64,000 bases of DNA. Origin: Oscillospiraceae bacterium. Lineage in GTDB: Bacteria > Bacillota > Clostridia > Oscillospirales > Oscillospiraceae. This document shows, piece by piece, positions 25,685 through 35,729 of this stretch; the stretch's first letter is position 1, and each line of letters opens with the position of its first letter. The notes below the pieces were generated by a model. It had not been told where the DNA came from and made no database searches. It saw only the letters and a program-made list of their open reading frames with translations. The stretch lies in assembly GCA_022846075.1 (NCBI GenBank), contig AP025582.1:2170001-2234000 (forward strand), in the 5' to 3' direction. The position numbers were made by a program, and so were the translations under genes.

Positions 25685-27400
25685 TTACTTCGTTCTTAGA
25701 TATTTATCCATCATGCAACCGCCATCCAAGTACTTAGCGGTAACACACATTTTGCAGCGAACACATTTATCGGGATTAATATAATAACTATCACCAACGA
25801 TAGAAATAGCACCCGCCCGACAGAGCGATTCGCATTTTAAGCATTTACGGCAAGCGTTGAATTTTCGGATTTGATATCCAATCATGCGTTGCAAAGACTC
25901 ATGATCCGCAACATTCATAGTTCTTACTTTTACAGAATGCTTATATCCATCTTGGCCAAACGGCTGAATGGAAATGATTGGTACATTGGTCTTGGGCTCA
26001 AGAACTAAAACCTCATTCAGTAGCTTTTGACCTAATTCTGGGGCAACTCTCCCGAATGGAGTAAACATACCAATTAAATCGTCATCTAACGGACGCACCA
26101 AACTGTAGATCTTTGCATGATCTTCCGTAGTACAATTTGTAAACCGAATTTTTACATCGCCAGCTGCCACCAAACCATTTCCACCTTGACGGGCTTTCCA
26201 TTTTCCGGTATCGACATATACTTCAGCATCCGGTTTGCCAATTTTTTGGGCAAAGGAAATGAGGAACTCTCTCCATTTTTTAGACTGCTTTGGCATATAA
26301 ATTCTGGATAAAAACTGCGCACGCTGGTTGTTGTTTGGACAACACCAGCAGCCAACACGATCGTATCCCAATCTATAAGCATCGTTAAAGTCCACTTCTT
26401 CGGACAGAATATACAGCCAAATATCAAAATCTTTCCAAAAGAAGATAGGGGAGGCCACTGTTTGCTGCTGAATCTTGACGGATTCGGCATCATCTTCGAT
26501 TCGGTTATACTTGCTTCGGCTCACAGACTCTGCCTTTCTTATTCCATAAAAGGTCAGAATCTGCTGGTTGCGATACAAACTGTTAATAACCCTTGTAATA
26601 GGTCCAGTCTTAAACATGGAGCAGCACCAACGCATCATTCTTGCCGGTGGACCGATATCTTCGCAAACATCGTAGAATACTTGTTCTCTATTTTTGGCGA
26701 TCTGGAAAATTGCAAGAGGGTGGTCTCTTCTGTATCTTGATGCATACTCGATTGTTGCCGGAAATTCTAATGTTGTATCGCCAAAAATATGAACTAAGCT
26801 CGGATTACTTAGGGCCTTTATGACGATATCCGCTGTTACTGTAGAATCCTTGCCGCCAGAAAACGACAGCACAATATGTTCTTCATCAAATTTCTCTGCT
26901 GCCTTTTTGATAAACGCGTGAGCTTCATCCTTAAGATAGTGTAGTCTTAATTGATTTGCGCTGATAAATCGAGCAATATGCTTCTCAAAGTACTCGTAAG
27001 TGTTCTGGCCTTTATACTGTTCAAGCTTTTGGGATAAAGCATCGGCATCAGTTTCTTGGAAAGTTTTGCTTGAGATTGAAATAGATTTTCCGTTGATATA
27101 ATACCGACTATTTGCTGCCCATACAGACTTTTCAATATAGGTAAACGGCTCCTCATCCAAAAGCAGTTCGAGCAACAACCGTTCCTCTGGAAATACAGGC
27201 CGCAGGTCCGCAGAAAGATACTTCATTTTTCTTGTGCACAGAGGACAAAGCCCTTTGTCTGCCTGAGTTGCTACTTGAATAATCGGGACTTCACAATGAG
27301 CACACCAATATACTTCGGTAGGGAAATCTTCAATTGTTATAGAGCCACAAACCGGGCAAATCTTTTCATTTGTTTCAATATTGCAGGTGTTGCACCACAT
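25685..27400 (-). CDS. DndC/SspD-like PP-loop protein with Fe-S cysteines
   Basis: A 571-aa PAPS-reductase-family protein. The N-terminus has zinc-ribbon pairs (CNTC, CPVCG, CAHC, CPLC); the PP-loop SFSGGKDS lies near 180; GCWCCPNNN and MRWCCS supply Cys in the catalytic half; the C-terminus has ferredoxin-like Cys runs (CRKCLKCESLC, CVRCKMC). DndC/SspD activates DNA by ATP hydrolysis for sulfur insertion. GGAGAA precedes the ATG. It is the first structural gene after the XRE regulator. Closest function: phosphorothioation; related tRNA or CysH proteins are less likely given the neighbours. Confidence 0.85.
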   Translation of the reverse strand: MWCNTCNIETNEKICPVCGSITIEDFPTEVYWCAHCEVPIIQVATQADKGLCPLCTRKMKYLSADLRPVFPEERLLLELLLDEEPFTYIEKSVWAANSRYYINGKSISISSKTFQETDADALSQKLEQYKGQNTYEYFEKHIARFISANQLRLHYLKDEAHAFIKKAAEKFDEEHIVLSFSGGKDSTVTADIVIKALSNPSLVHIFGDTTLEFPATIEYASRYRRDHPLAIFQIAKNREQVFYDVCEDIGPPARMMRWCCSMFKTGPITRVINSLYRNQQILTFYGIRKAESVSRSKYNRIEDDAESVKIQQQTVASPIFFWKDFDIWLYILSEEVDFNDAYRLGYDRVGCWCCPNNNQRAQFLSRIYMPKQSKKWREFLISFAQKIGKPDAEVYVDTGKWKARQGGNGLVAAGDVKIRFTNCTTEDHAKIYSLVRPLDDDLIGMFTPFGRVAPELGQKLLNEVLVLEPKTNVPIISIQPFGQDGYKHSVKVRTMNVADHESLQRMIGYQIRKFNACRKCLKCESLCRAGAISIVGDSYYINPDKCVRCKMCVTAKYLDGGCMMDKYLRTK

Positions 27401-27451
27401 TTTGAGATTCTCCTATGCTTTTATGCTTTAGTCTATACTGTGCCTATCTTG

Positions 27452-27479
27452 ATTGTAGCATACCTGATGTCCATTAAAC
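27452..27479 (-). promoter_or_regulatory. Possible promoter before the DndC-like gene
   Basis: On the minus strand, GTTTAA, a 16-base spacer and TACAAT (27452-27457) preceded by TGC, an extended -10. It lies between the XRE regulator stop and the first structural gene, so the operon may be transcribed separately from the regulator. Confidence 0.4.
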
Positions 27480-27489
27480 CGTACAGATG

Positions 27490-27702
27490 CTATACCTCCG
27501 CATCTGGCATAATTTCCATAATGTCCTCTACACCACAATCCAGTGCAGTGCAAATCTTCAGAAGAATTTCCGTGGTGACATGACCGTTCCGACCCATCTT
27601 AGTAACGGATGCCGGGCTAATGCCTGCCTTTGCACATAGATCCTTCTTCTTCATATCTTTATCAATAAGCAATTTCCAGAGTTTTTTATAACTCACAGCC
27701 AT
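27490..27702 (-). CDS. XRE-family HTH regulator
   Basis: A 70-aa Cro/C1-type protein: KLLIDKDMKKKDLCAKAGISPASVTKM gives the HTH, followed by LLKICTALDCGVEDIMEI. The ATG at 27702 has GGGAGGAAA upstream. It is the first gene on the strand of the putative phosphorothioation operon, with its own promoter and a dyad at 27785-27804, so probably a repressor that keeps the system in balance. Confidence 0.85.
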   Translation of the reverse strand: MAVSYKKLWKLLIDKDMKKKDLCAKAGISPASVTKMGRNGHVTTEILLKICTALDCGVEDIMEIMPDAEV

Positions 27703-27784
27703 ATGCGATTTCCTCCCGGCGATATAAAAAAACTCCACCTCTTAGCAGAGCATTTGATCTGTGCAGCTATGCTGCCAAGGCCTT

Positions 27785-27804
27785 ACAACACTTGACAGCG
27801 TTGT
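27785..27804. promoter_or_regulatory. Candidate operator of XRE regulator
   Basis: ACAAC at 27785-27789 and GTTGT at 27800-27804 form a dyad just downstream of the minus -10, where a bound XRE repressor would block its own gene. Confidence 0.45.
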
Positions 27805-27809
27805 TTATA

Positions 27810-27838
27810 ATAATAGCATATCCGGTCGCAGAAAACAA
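27810..27838 (-). promoter_or_regulatory. Promoter of XRE regulator
   Basis: On the minus strand TTGTTT (27833-27838), a 17-base spacer and TATTAT (27810-27815), about 105 bases before the regulator ATG. Confidence 0.55.
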
Positions 27839-27903
27839 GAAAATGATGGATTCGCACGATTTTTCATGTTTTCGAAATTTTAAAAAAACAGAGAAATTTC
27901 TTC

Positions 27904-27934
27904 TTGACTCTCACGCTGCGTCATAGTGTACGCT
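27904..27934 (+). promoter_or_regulatory. MerR-type promoter with 19-bp spacer
   Basis: TTGACT (27904-27909) and TACGCT (27929-27934) are 19 bases apart, the long spacing that MerR activators untwist. The spacer has an ACGC-T-GCGT dyad, the expected operator place. It precedes the MerR/TipAS gene, so autoregulation is likely. Confidence 0.65.
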
Positions 27935-27959
27935 TATCTCACATGGAGGAGGGATACCC

Positions 27960-28676
27960 ATGATGACCATTCACGAAGTCAGCAAGCTGGCAGGGGTCAG
28001 CGTCCGGACGCTGCACCACTACGACGCCATCGGGCTGCTGCCGCCCACCAGGCTCACAGACGCGGGCTACCGGCTGTATGACGATACGGCCCTGGCGCGG
28101 CTGCAATCCATCCTGCTGTTTCGGGAGCTGGAATTTCCGCTCAAGGAGATCAAACGGATCTTGGATGATCCCGGCTTTGATCAGTCCGCCGCTCTGGCAG
28201 ACCAGATCAAACTGCTGGAGCTGCGGCGGAAACAGCTTGGAAAACTCATCGCCCTCGCCCGTGAGACTTTAAAAACAGGAGTGACACCGATGAAATTTGA
28301 CGCATTTGATAAGACCGAGCAGAAGCGCTTTGCCGCCGAAGCCAAGGAGAAGTGGGGCGGCACCGCCGCCTATCAGGAGTACCAGCAGCGCGAGCAGGAC
28401 GGTACCACCGGCGATCCCGCAGATCTGATGGCACAGTTCGCCGCACTGGGCAAGCTGAAGGAGCTTGCTCCCGCCGCGCCGGAGGTGCAGGCCGCCATCC
28501 GTGATCTGCAGCAGTTCATCACCGACCATTTCTATACCTGCACGCCGGAGATCCTGGCGGGGCTGGGGGAGATGTATGTGGCCGATGACCGCTTCCACCA
28601 GAACATTGACAAGGTGGGCGGCGAGGGCACGGCGGAGTTTGTCGCCCAGGCGATCCGCGCTTACTGCGGGAATTAA
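27960..28676 (+). CDS. MerR-family regulator with TipAS domain
   Basis: A 238-aa regulator. Residues 3-70 are the MerR wHTH (VSKLAGVSVRTLHHYDAIGLLPP), 75-110 a dimerisation helix, and about 115-235 a TipAS-type ligand domain as in TipAL, SkgA and Mta, which bind thiopeptides or other drugs. GGAGGAGGG precedes a double ATG. The 19-bp promoter upstream fits autogenous activation. The target may be only itself, as no drug pump is adjacent. Confidence 0.9.
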   Translation: MMTIHEVSKLAGVSVRTLHHYDAIGLLPPTRLTDAGYRLYDDTALARLQSILLFRELEFPLKEIKRILDDPGFDQSAALADQIKLLELRRKQLGKLIALARETLKTGVTPMKFDAFDKTEQKRFAAEAKEKWGGTAAYQEYQQREQDGTTGDPADLMAQFAALGKLKELAPAAPEVQAAIRDLQQFITDHFYTCTPEILAGLGEMYVADDRFHQNIDKVGGEGTAEFVAQAIRAYCGN

Positions 28677-28756
28677 GTTTTCTTTGACTATAGCCAGCCA
28701 AAAACTGATACGCCCGTTTCGCGAAGAAGTGTCGTTTTCCTGCCTCAAAACGATAC

Positions 28757-28789
28757 GACAACCCCTTCGGCACAGCCGAAGGGGTTGTC
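28757..28789. terminator. Terminator between convergent genes
   Basis: 15-bp stem (GACAACCCCTTCGGC with its complement) and a 3-base loop, between the MerR gene and the convergent methyltransferase. The T-run is weak on both sides. Confidence 0.6.
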
Positions 28790-28810
28790 CTTGTCAGGAC
28801 CGGAATTTGT

Positions 28811-29548
28811 TCACCCGGATGTTTCCTTTTTTGCCCGGACCAACAGCATCATGGGGCGCCGCATCTCATCTTTCATGCCCGGGATCTCCAGCATTTCCTC
28901 TGACGGCTGAACTTCTTCCACCACCTCCAGGGTGAAACCGCAGTTGAGCAGCCCCATGAGGATCTGTGTCAGGGTGTGGTGCTGCTTGCACACTTCACAG
29001 CCCAGGAATCGGGTCACCCGCTGGCCGGGGCAGTAGTAATCATCCACGGGCCAATACTTGGGGGCTCCGTCTTCCCCGTAGATCCAGTCCTGGTGAACGC
29101 CGGAAGTAAAGACCGGATGCTCGATATTGAACAGAAATGTGCCGCCGGGTCTCAACGTCTGCCAGACATTCCGAAACACCTGCTCCAGATCCTCAATATA
29201 GTGAAGGGCCAGATTGGACACCACCATGTCCCAGGCGCTCTCGGGGTACTCATACGCCTCGATACCGCAATGCCGGTACTGAATCCGCGCATCTGCGTTT
29301 CTCTGCTTTGCCTGGGCCAGCATTTTCTCACTCAGATCAATGCCGAGCACTTTGACTGCACCCTGGTCCACGGCATATCTGCAATGCCAGCCATAGCCGC
29401 ATCCCAAGTCCAACACGGTCATGCCAGCCAGGGGAGGGAACAACGGCTTTAGCTGATGCCATTCTCCAGCGGCTGCCAGCCCGCCTTTGCTGCGGTCCAT
29501 TTGGGCGTATTGGGTAAAGAACACATCGTTATCATATTCGTTGGGCAT
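28811..29548 (-). CDS. Class I SAM-dependent methyltransferase
   Basis: A 245-aa methyltransferase with motif I LDLGCGYGWH (about 46-55), acidic post-I site VLGIDLSEKML, and motif IV VVSNLALHYIEDL. I chose ATG 29548, with GGGAG upstream. It belongs to the broad UbiE/Methyltransf_11 group; substrate unknown. It stands alone, convergent with the MerR gene. Confidence 0.85.
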   Translation of the reverse strand: MPNEYDNDVFFTQYAQMDRSKGGLAAAGEWHQLKPLFPPLAGMTVLDLGCGYGWHCRYAVDQGAVKVLGIDLSEKMLAQAKQRNADARIQYRHCGIEAYEYPESAWDMVVSNLALHYIEDLEQVFRNVWQTLRPGGTFLFNIEHPVFTSGVHQDWIYGEDGAPKYWPVDDYYCPGQRVTRFLGCEVCKQHHTLTQILMGLLNCGFTLEVVEEVQPSEEMLEIPGMKDEMRRPMMLLVRAKKETSG

Positions 29549-29723
29549 AGCATCTCCCGGCCTTTCTCTGGAAAGCAAAATAATCGCGCAGCAGCACGCA
29601 GCGCTTGCGGGGTTTTATCGTACCATTTCCGACCGTAAGATACAACCATCTCTCGGGCAGAGAGGAAAAAACAACTTGCATTTCTGCTACAACAGAGCTA
29701 CAATACCCCAAACCCGAACATGG

Positions 29724-29785
29724 AAAAGAGCCCTTCTGAACAGGCTACGGCAACTGATTCCGTACCTGGTCAAGAAGGGCTCTTT
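29724..29785. repeat. Large inverted repeat near attachment scar
   Basis: AAAGAGCCCTTCT and AGAAGGGCTCTTT are outer arms with CAGG/CCTG and ACGG/CCGT inner arms. It lies in a gene-free stretch (29549-30213) just left of two TTTGACCACA repeats and a tRNA-Pro half. Possibly a terminator of a lost gene. Confidence 0.5.
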
Positions 29786-29804
29786 GACCACATGTTTGAC
29801 CACA
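29783..29804. repeat. Tandem TTTGACCACA repeats, arm-site-like
   Basis: TTTGACCACA at 29783-29792 and again at 29795-29804, a 12-base period. Paired short direct repeats near an att site are typical of tyrosine integrase arm-type sites; the same design is seen at the tRNA-Ser island ends. Confidence 0.45.
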
Positions 29805-29916
29805 GACAGCGCCGGAGCACTCGGAGACAGCGGAATTAAGAGTGGAAAAAGTGAGAGAAATTTAGCAAAAATGGTTAAAAGCCATTATAAAGTATCAGAA
29901 AAAATTTAGTTCAACC

Positions 29917-29962
29917 GTTTGGGACCAGGAGACCGTGCGTTCGAGTCGCACTACTCGGGCCA
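29917..29962 (+). other. 3' half of tRNA-Pro, probable attachment-site scar
   Basis: From the anticodon loop (TTTGGGA, anticodon TGG) through CCAGG, a T arm GTGCG-TTCGAGT-CGCAC, an acceptor strand TACTCGG, discriminator G and CCA. The 5' half of a tRNA is absent upstream, so this is not a working gene. A copied tRNA 3' end is the classic product of tRNA-site integration; the partner copy is not in this window. Confidence 0.7.
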
Positions 29963-29971
29963 GACGAATCT

Positions 29972-30003
29972 GGGGCAGGGTGCCTTATTAGGCACCCTGC
30001 CCC
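29972..30003 (+). terminator. Terminator after tRNA-Pro remnant
   Basis: 13-bp stem GGGGCAGGGTGCC with its complement, loop TTATTA, followed by GATTTAT. Probably the native terminator of the tRNA-Pro gene. Confidence 0.6.
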
Positions 30004-30123
30004 GATTTATATTGCTGCATAACAACTGAACTGCCTTGTGGTGATACAGCACGGCGAAGTGATCGAAGCATTCAACGGCAGGGACACCAACACTTATATT
30101 ATCAAAACAACCCATGATACCGC

Positions 30124-30182
30124 GAACGGCCATAGCCGGTTGCGCAAGCCTCACAGGCTTGTTCGACCGGCTGTGGCCGTTC
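30124..30182. repeat. Imperfect 28-nt palindrome
   Basis: Arms 30124-30151 and 30155-30182 with a 3-base loop and a few mismatches (GAACGGCC...GGCCGTTC at the ends). It lies just beyond the 3' end of the hybrid kinase gene. REP-like repeat or terminator-type structure; no T-run. Confidence 0.5.
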
Positions 30183-30213
30183 ATTGTCCTCTGGAGTTCA
30201 CCCCTCCCCCAAT

Positions 30214-33027
<2,814 letters not shown>

Positions 33028-33060
33028 CCGTACTCCTCCAAGCCGATCGCGGGCGCCCGC

Positions 33061-35694
33061 TTATTCGTGACCGTTTCCGTGAATACAATCCGACAGTGTT
33101 TTGCAAAGCTGGACCACATCCAGCGGCTTGCCCACGTGGGCGTTCATCCCGGCCGCCAGGGCGGCGGAGATGTCGTCGCTGAAGGCGTTGGCCGTAGTGG
33201 CGATGATGGGGATGGCGCTGGCCTGGGGATGGCCGGAGGAGCGGATACGCCGCGCGGCCTCGTGTCCGTCCATCACCGGCATCTGGACATCCATCAGGAT
33301 GGCGGCGTAATCACCGGGCTTGGAGGCCAGGAAAGCCTCCAACGCCTGCCGGCCGTCCTCCACACAATCCACCCGTGCCCCGTTCATGCGCAGCAGCGTG
33401 GCCGCGATCTCCTGGTTGAGGGCGTTGTCCTCCGCCACCAGCAGGCGGAAGCCCTCCAGGGGCTTCCCGGCGGGCTTCCCATCCCCGGCGGCAAAAGGCC
33501 GCCCCCTGTGCTCCAGCGCCGTCTTGACGGCGGCGTAGACGGAGGAGCGGTAGAGGGGCTTTGGAAGGAACCCGTTGACCCCCGCCGCCCGGGCCTCCTC
33601 CTCCACCTCGGAAATATCATAGGCCGAGATCATCACGATGGGCACGTCGCTGCCCACTTCCCGTCGGATGCGGCGGGTCACCTCGATCCCGTCCATGTCC
33701 GGCATCTTCCAGTCGATGAGACACAGATCGATGTCCCGGCCAGACCGGTGGATCTCCTTGACCCGCTCCACCGCCTCCGCGCCGGACAGCCGCCACTCCG
33801 CGGCGATCTTGATCTTTTTCAGAAGGAGGGTTGTCTGTTCGCACACCGGCTGCTCGTCGTCCACGACCAGCGCCCGCAGCCCTTGCCGTTCAAAGTCGGG
33901 CTCCGGCACAGCGCTCCCCTCCCCCTTTTGGAAGGGCAGGTCCACAATGCAGGTGGTCCCCTCCCCCGGCGCGCTCTCGACCTGGATCTGGCCCCCCATC
34001 AGGGCCACCAGGTTCCGGGTGATGGACATGCCCAGCCCCGTGCCGCCAAACCGCTTGGCGATGGAGGCGTCGGCCTGCTCAAAGGGCCGGAAGATCCGCT
34101 CAACCGCCTCCCGGGTCATGCCGATCCCGGTATCGGACAGGATGAACCGCAGCACGTCGGTCTCGCTTCCGCTCTTGTGCCGGGAGACGGCCAAATGGAT
34201 ATGGCCTCCCGGCGGGGTAAACTTCACCGCGTTGGAGCCGAGATTCAAAAGGATCTGGTTGAGCCGCAGCGAATCACCGATAAAGACGGTGTCCTCCCCG
34301 AAGCCCTCCATGGTCTCCGTGAATTCGACGCCCTTCTCCCTGGCCTGGGCGTAGACGGTGGAGACATATCCGTTGACGATTTCAAAGATGTCGAAGGGTT
34401 CGTCCATCAGCACCATCTTGCTGCTCTCGATCTTGGACATGTCCAGCACGTCGTTGATGAGCATCAGCAGGTGCTTGGAAGAGAATGTGATCTTGGACAG
34501 GCAGTCCTCCACCCGGGCGGGGTCCCCGACCGAGGCCGCCGCGATGGTGGTCATGCCGATAATGGCGTTTAGGGGCGTGCGGATCTCGTGGCTCATCCGG
34601 GACAAGAACTCGCTCTTGGCCGTATTGGCGTGCTCCGCGGCCAGCATGGCCTCTTGAAGGACTTGGCGGGAGCGGACCTCCTCGGTGCGGTCGGAAAAGA
34701 CGGTGATGAGCTGTGGGGTGTTCAGGTCCTCCACCCGGTAGACCCGGATCAGCATCCACCGTTTTTCATGATTGGGCTTGGTGTATTCCACCAGCTTCTC
34801 AACCAGCGAGGGAAACCGGGGATTCCCCAGCTCCTCCCGGAAGGCCCGGGCATCCTCCTCACGCAGGCCCCGGTAGAGGCTTTCCACGTCCGCCATGTGA
34901 ATGCCCAGGATCCGCTCCAGGTTGAGCCCCCGGTAATTGATGACGCCGGTCTCCGCGTCCCGGATGATAAACGCGTCGTCGATGCTCAGCGACAGGTTGT
35001 CAAAAAGCCTGCTGCGGTCGGCCAGCTCTTTGCGCTGGCGGTGAAGGACGTACTGGGACACCAACAGCACCACCACCATCAGGCCCATCAGCACGACGGA
35101 GCCGATCAGGCTGGTGCGCCGCAGGTGTTCCGCGGTCTCGCCGTAGCCCACCTTTTTTGCCTGGGCGGTGGAGATGATCTCCTCCGTCCGGCGAAGTGCC
35201 TCGTCATAGAGCGGCTCCAGCCGTTCCCCGGAATAGGCTTCGATGTCCCCCGCCGTGGTATCCGTCCGCCCGCAAAAGGCCAGATAGTCCCTCCGCTCCG
35301 TCTCCAGGCGCGACAACGTCTCTTCCAACCCCCGCACATCCTCCGCGTCGCCCAGATACAGTTCCTTGATCCGGGCCACCGGGGCCTCCAGCAGGCGGTC
35401 GAGCTCCTCCAGCTTTCCCCTGGCGTACTCCACGTCGTCGGTGCTGAAGTGGCGCTCCAGCCGTCCGGTCCGCAGGCTCATTTCCGACACATAGAGCTTC
35501 ACGTCCCCGGCGGAGATCACCACCTCGAAGGGATGGTTCGAGATGATCTCCGTCTGCGCCGCCAGGCTGGCGGAATTGTGGATGGTCATGGCCAGGTAAC
35601 AGAGCATCAGCAGGATAAGGACCGCCGTGCTGACTACGCTGAACCGCTGGCTCCTGATCACGGACCGCTCCTGGGGCTCCGCGTTTTTCTTCAT
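33061..35694 (-). CDS. Hybrid histidine kinase with two receivers
   Basis: An 877-aa sensor. Membrane helices near 20-40 and about 195-215 enclose a roughly 150-aa helical extracellular sensor. PAS-like region, HisKA (SHEIRTPLN), HATPase (NLGSNAVKFTP, GTGLGM) and two receivers (IDWKMPDMDG, LMDVQMPVMDG) follow. I chose ATG 35694 because GGGGAG precedes it; ATG 35733 overlaps the stop of the gene upstream (ATGA) and would add 13 residues. Middle gene of the operon. It shares domain plan and the two-receiver end with the cytosolic kinase at 41.5-44.3 kb, so they likely feed one relay. Confidence 0.9.
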   Translation of the reverse strand: MKKNAEPQERSVIRSQRFSVVSTAVLILLMLCYLAMTIHNSASLAAQTEIISNHPFEVVISAGDVKLYVSEMSLRTGRLERHFSTDDVEYARGKLEELDRLLEAPVARIKELYLGDAEDVRGLEETLSRLETERRDYLAFCGRTDTTAGDIEAYSGERLEPLYDEALRRTEEIISTAQAKKVGYGETAEHLRRTSLIGSVVLMGLMVVVLLVSQYVLHRQRKELADRSRLFDNLSLSIDDAFIIRDAETGVINYRGLNLERILGIHMADVESLYRGLREEDARAFREELGNPRFPSLVEKLVEYTKPNHEKRWMLIRVYRVEDLNTPQLITVFSDRTEEVRSRQVLQEAMLAAEHANTAKSEFLSRMSHEIRTPLNAIIGMTTIAAASVGDPARVEDCLSKITFSSKHLLMLINDVLDMSKIESSKMVLMDEPFDIFEIVNGYVSTVYAQAREKGVEFTETMEGFGEDTVFIGDSLRLNQILLNLGSNAVKFTPPGGHIHLAVSRHKSGSETDVLRFILSDTGIGMTREAVERIFRPFEQADASIAKRFGGTGLGMSITRNLVALMGGQIQVESAPGEGTTCIVDLPFQKGEGSAVPEPDFERQGLRALVVDDEQPVCEQTTLLLKKIKIAAEWRLSGAEAVERVKEIHRSGRDIDLCLIDWKMPDMDGIEVTRRIRREVGSDVPIVMISAYDISEVEEEARAAGVNGFLPKPLYRSSVYAAVKTALEHRGRPFAAGDGKPAGKPLEGFRLLVAEDNALNQEIAATLLRMNGARVDCVEDGRQALEAFLASKPGDYAAILMDVQMPVMDGHEAARRIRSSGHPQASAIPIIATTANAFSDDISAALAAGMNAHVGKPLDVVQLCKTLSDCIHGNGHE

Positions 35695-35729
35695 GATTCT
35701 TAACTCCCCGTCTCCCAGCCGCATACCCG

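Noticed and set aside
29917-29962. A working tRNA-Pro gene
   Set aside because: D arm and 5' acceptor are missing; only the 3' half from the anticodon loop is there.
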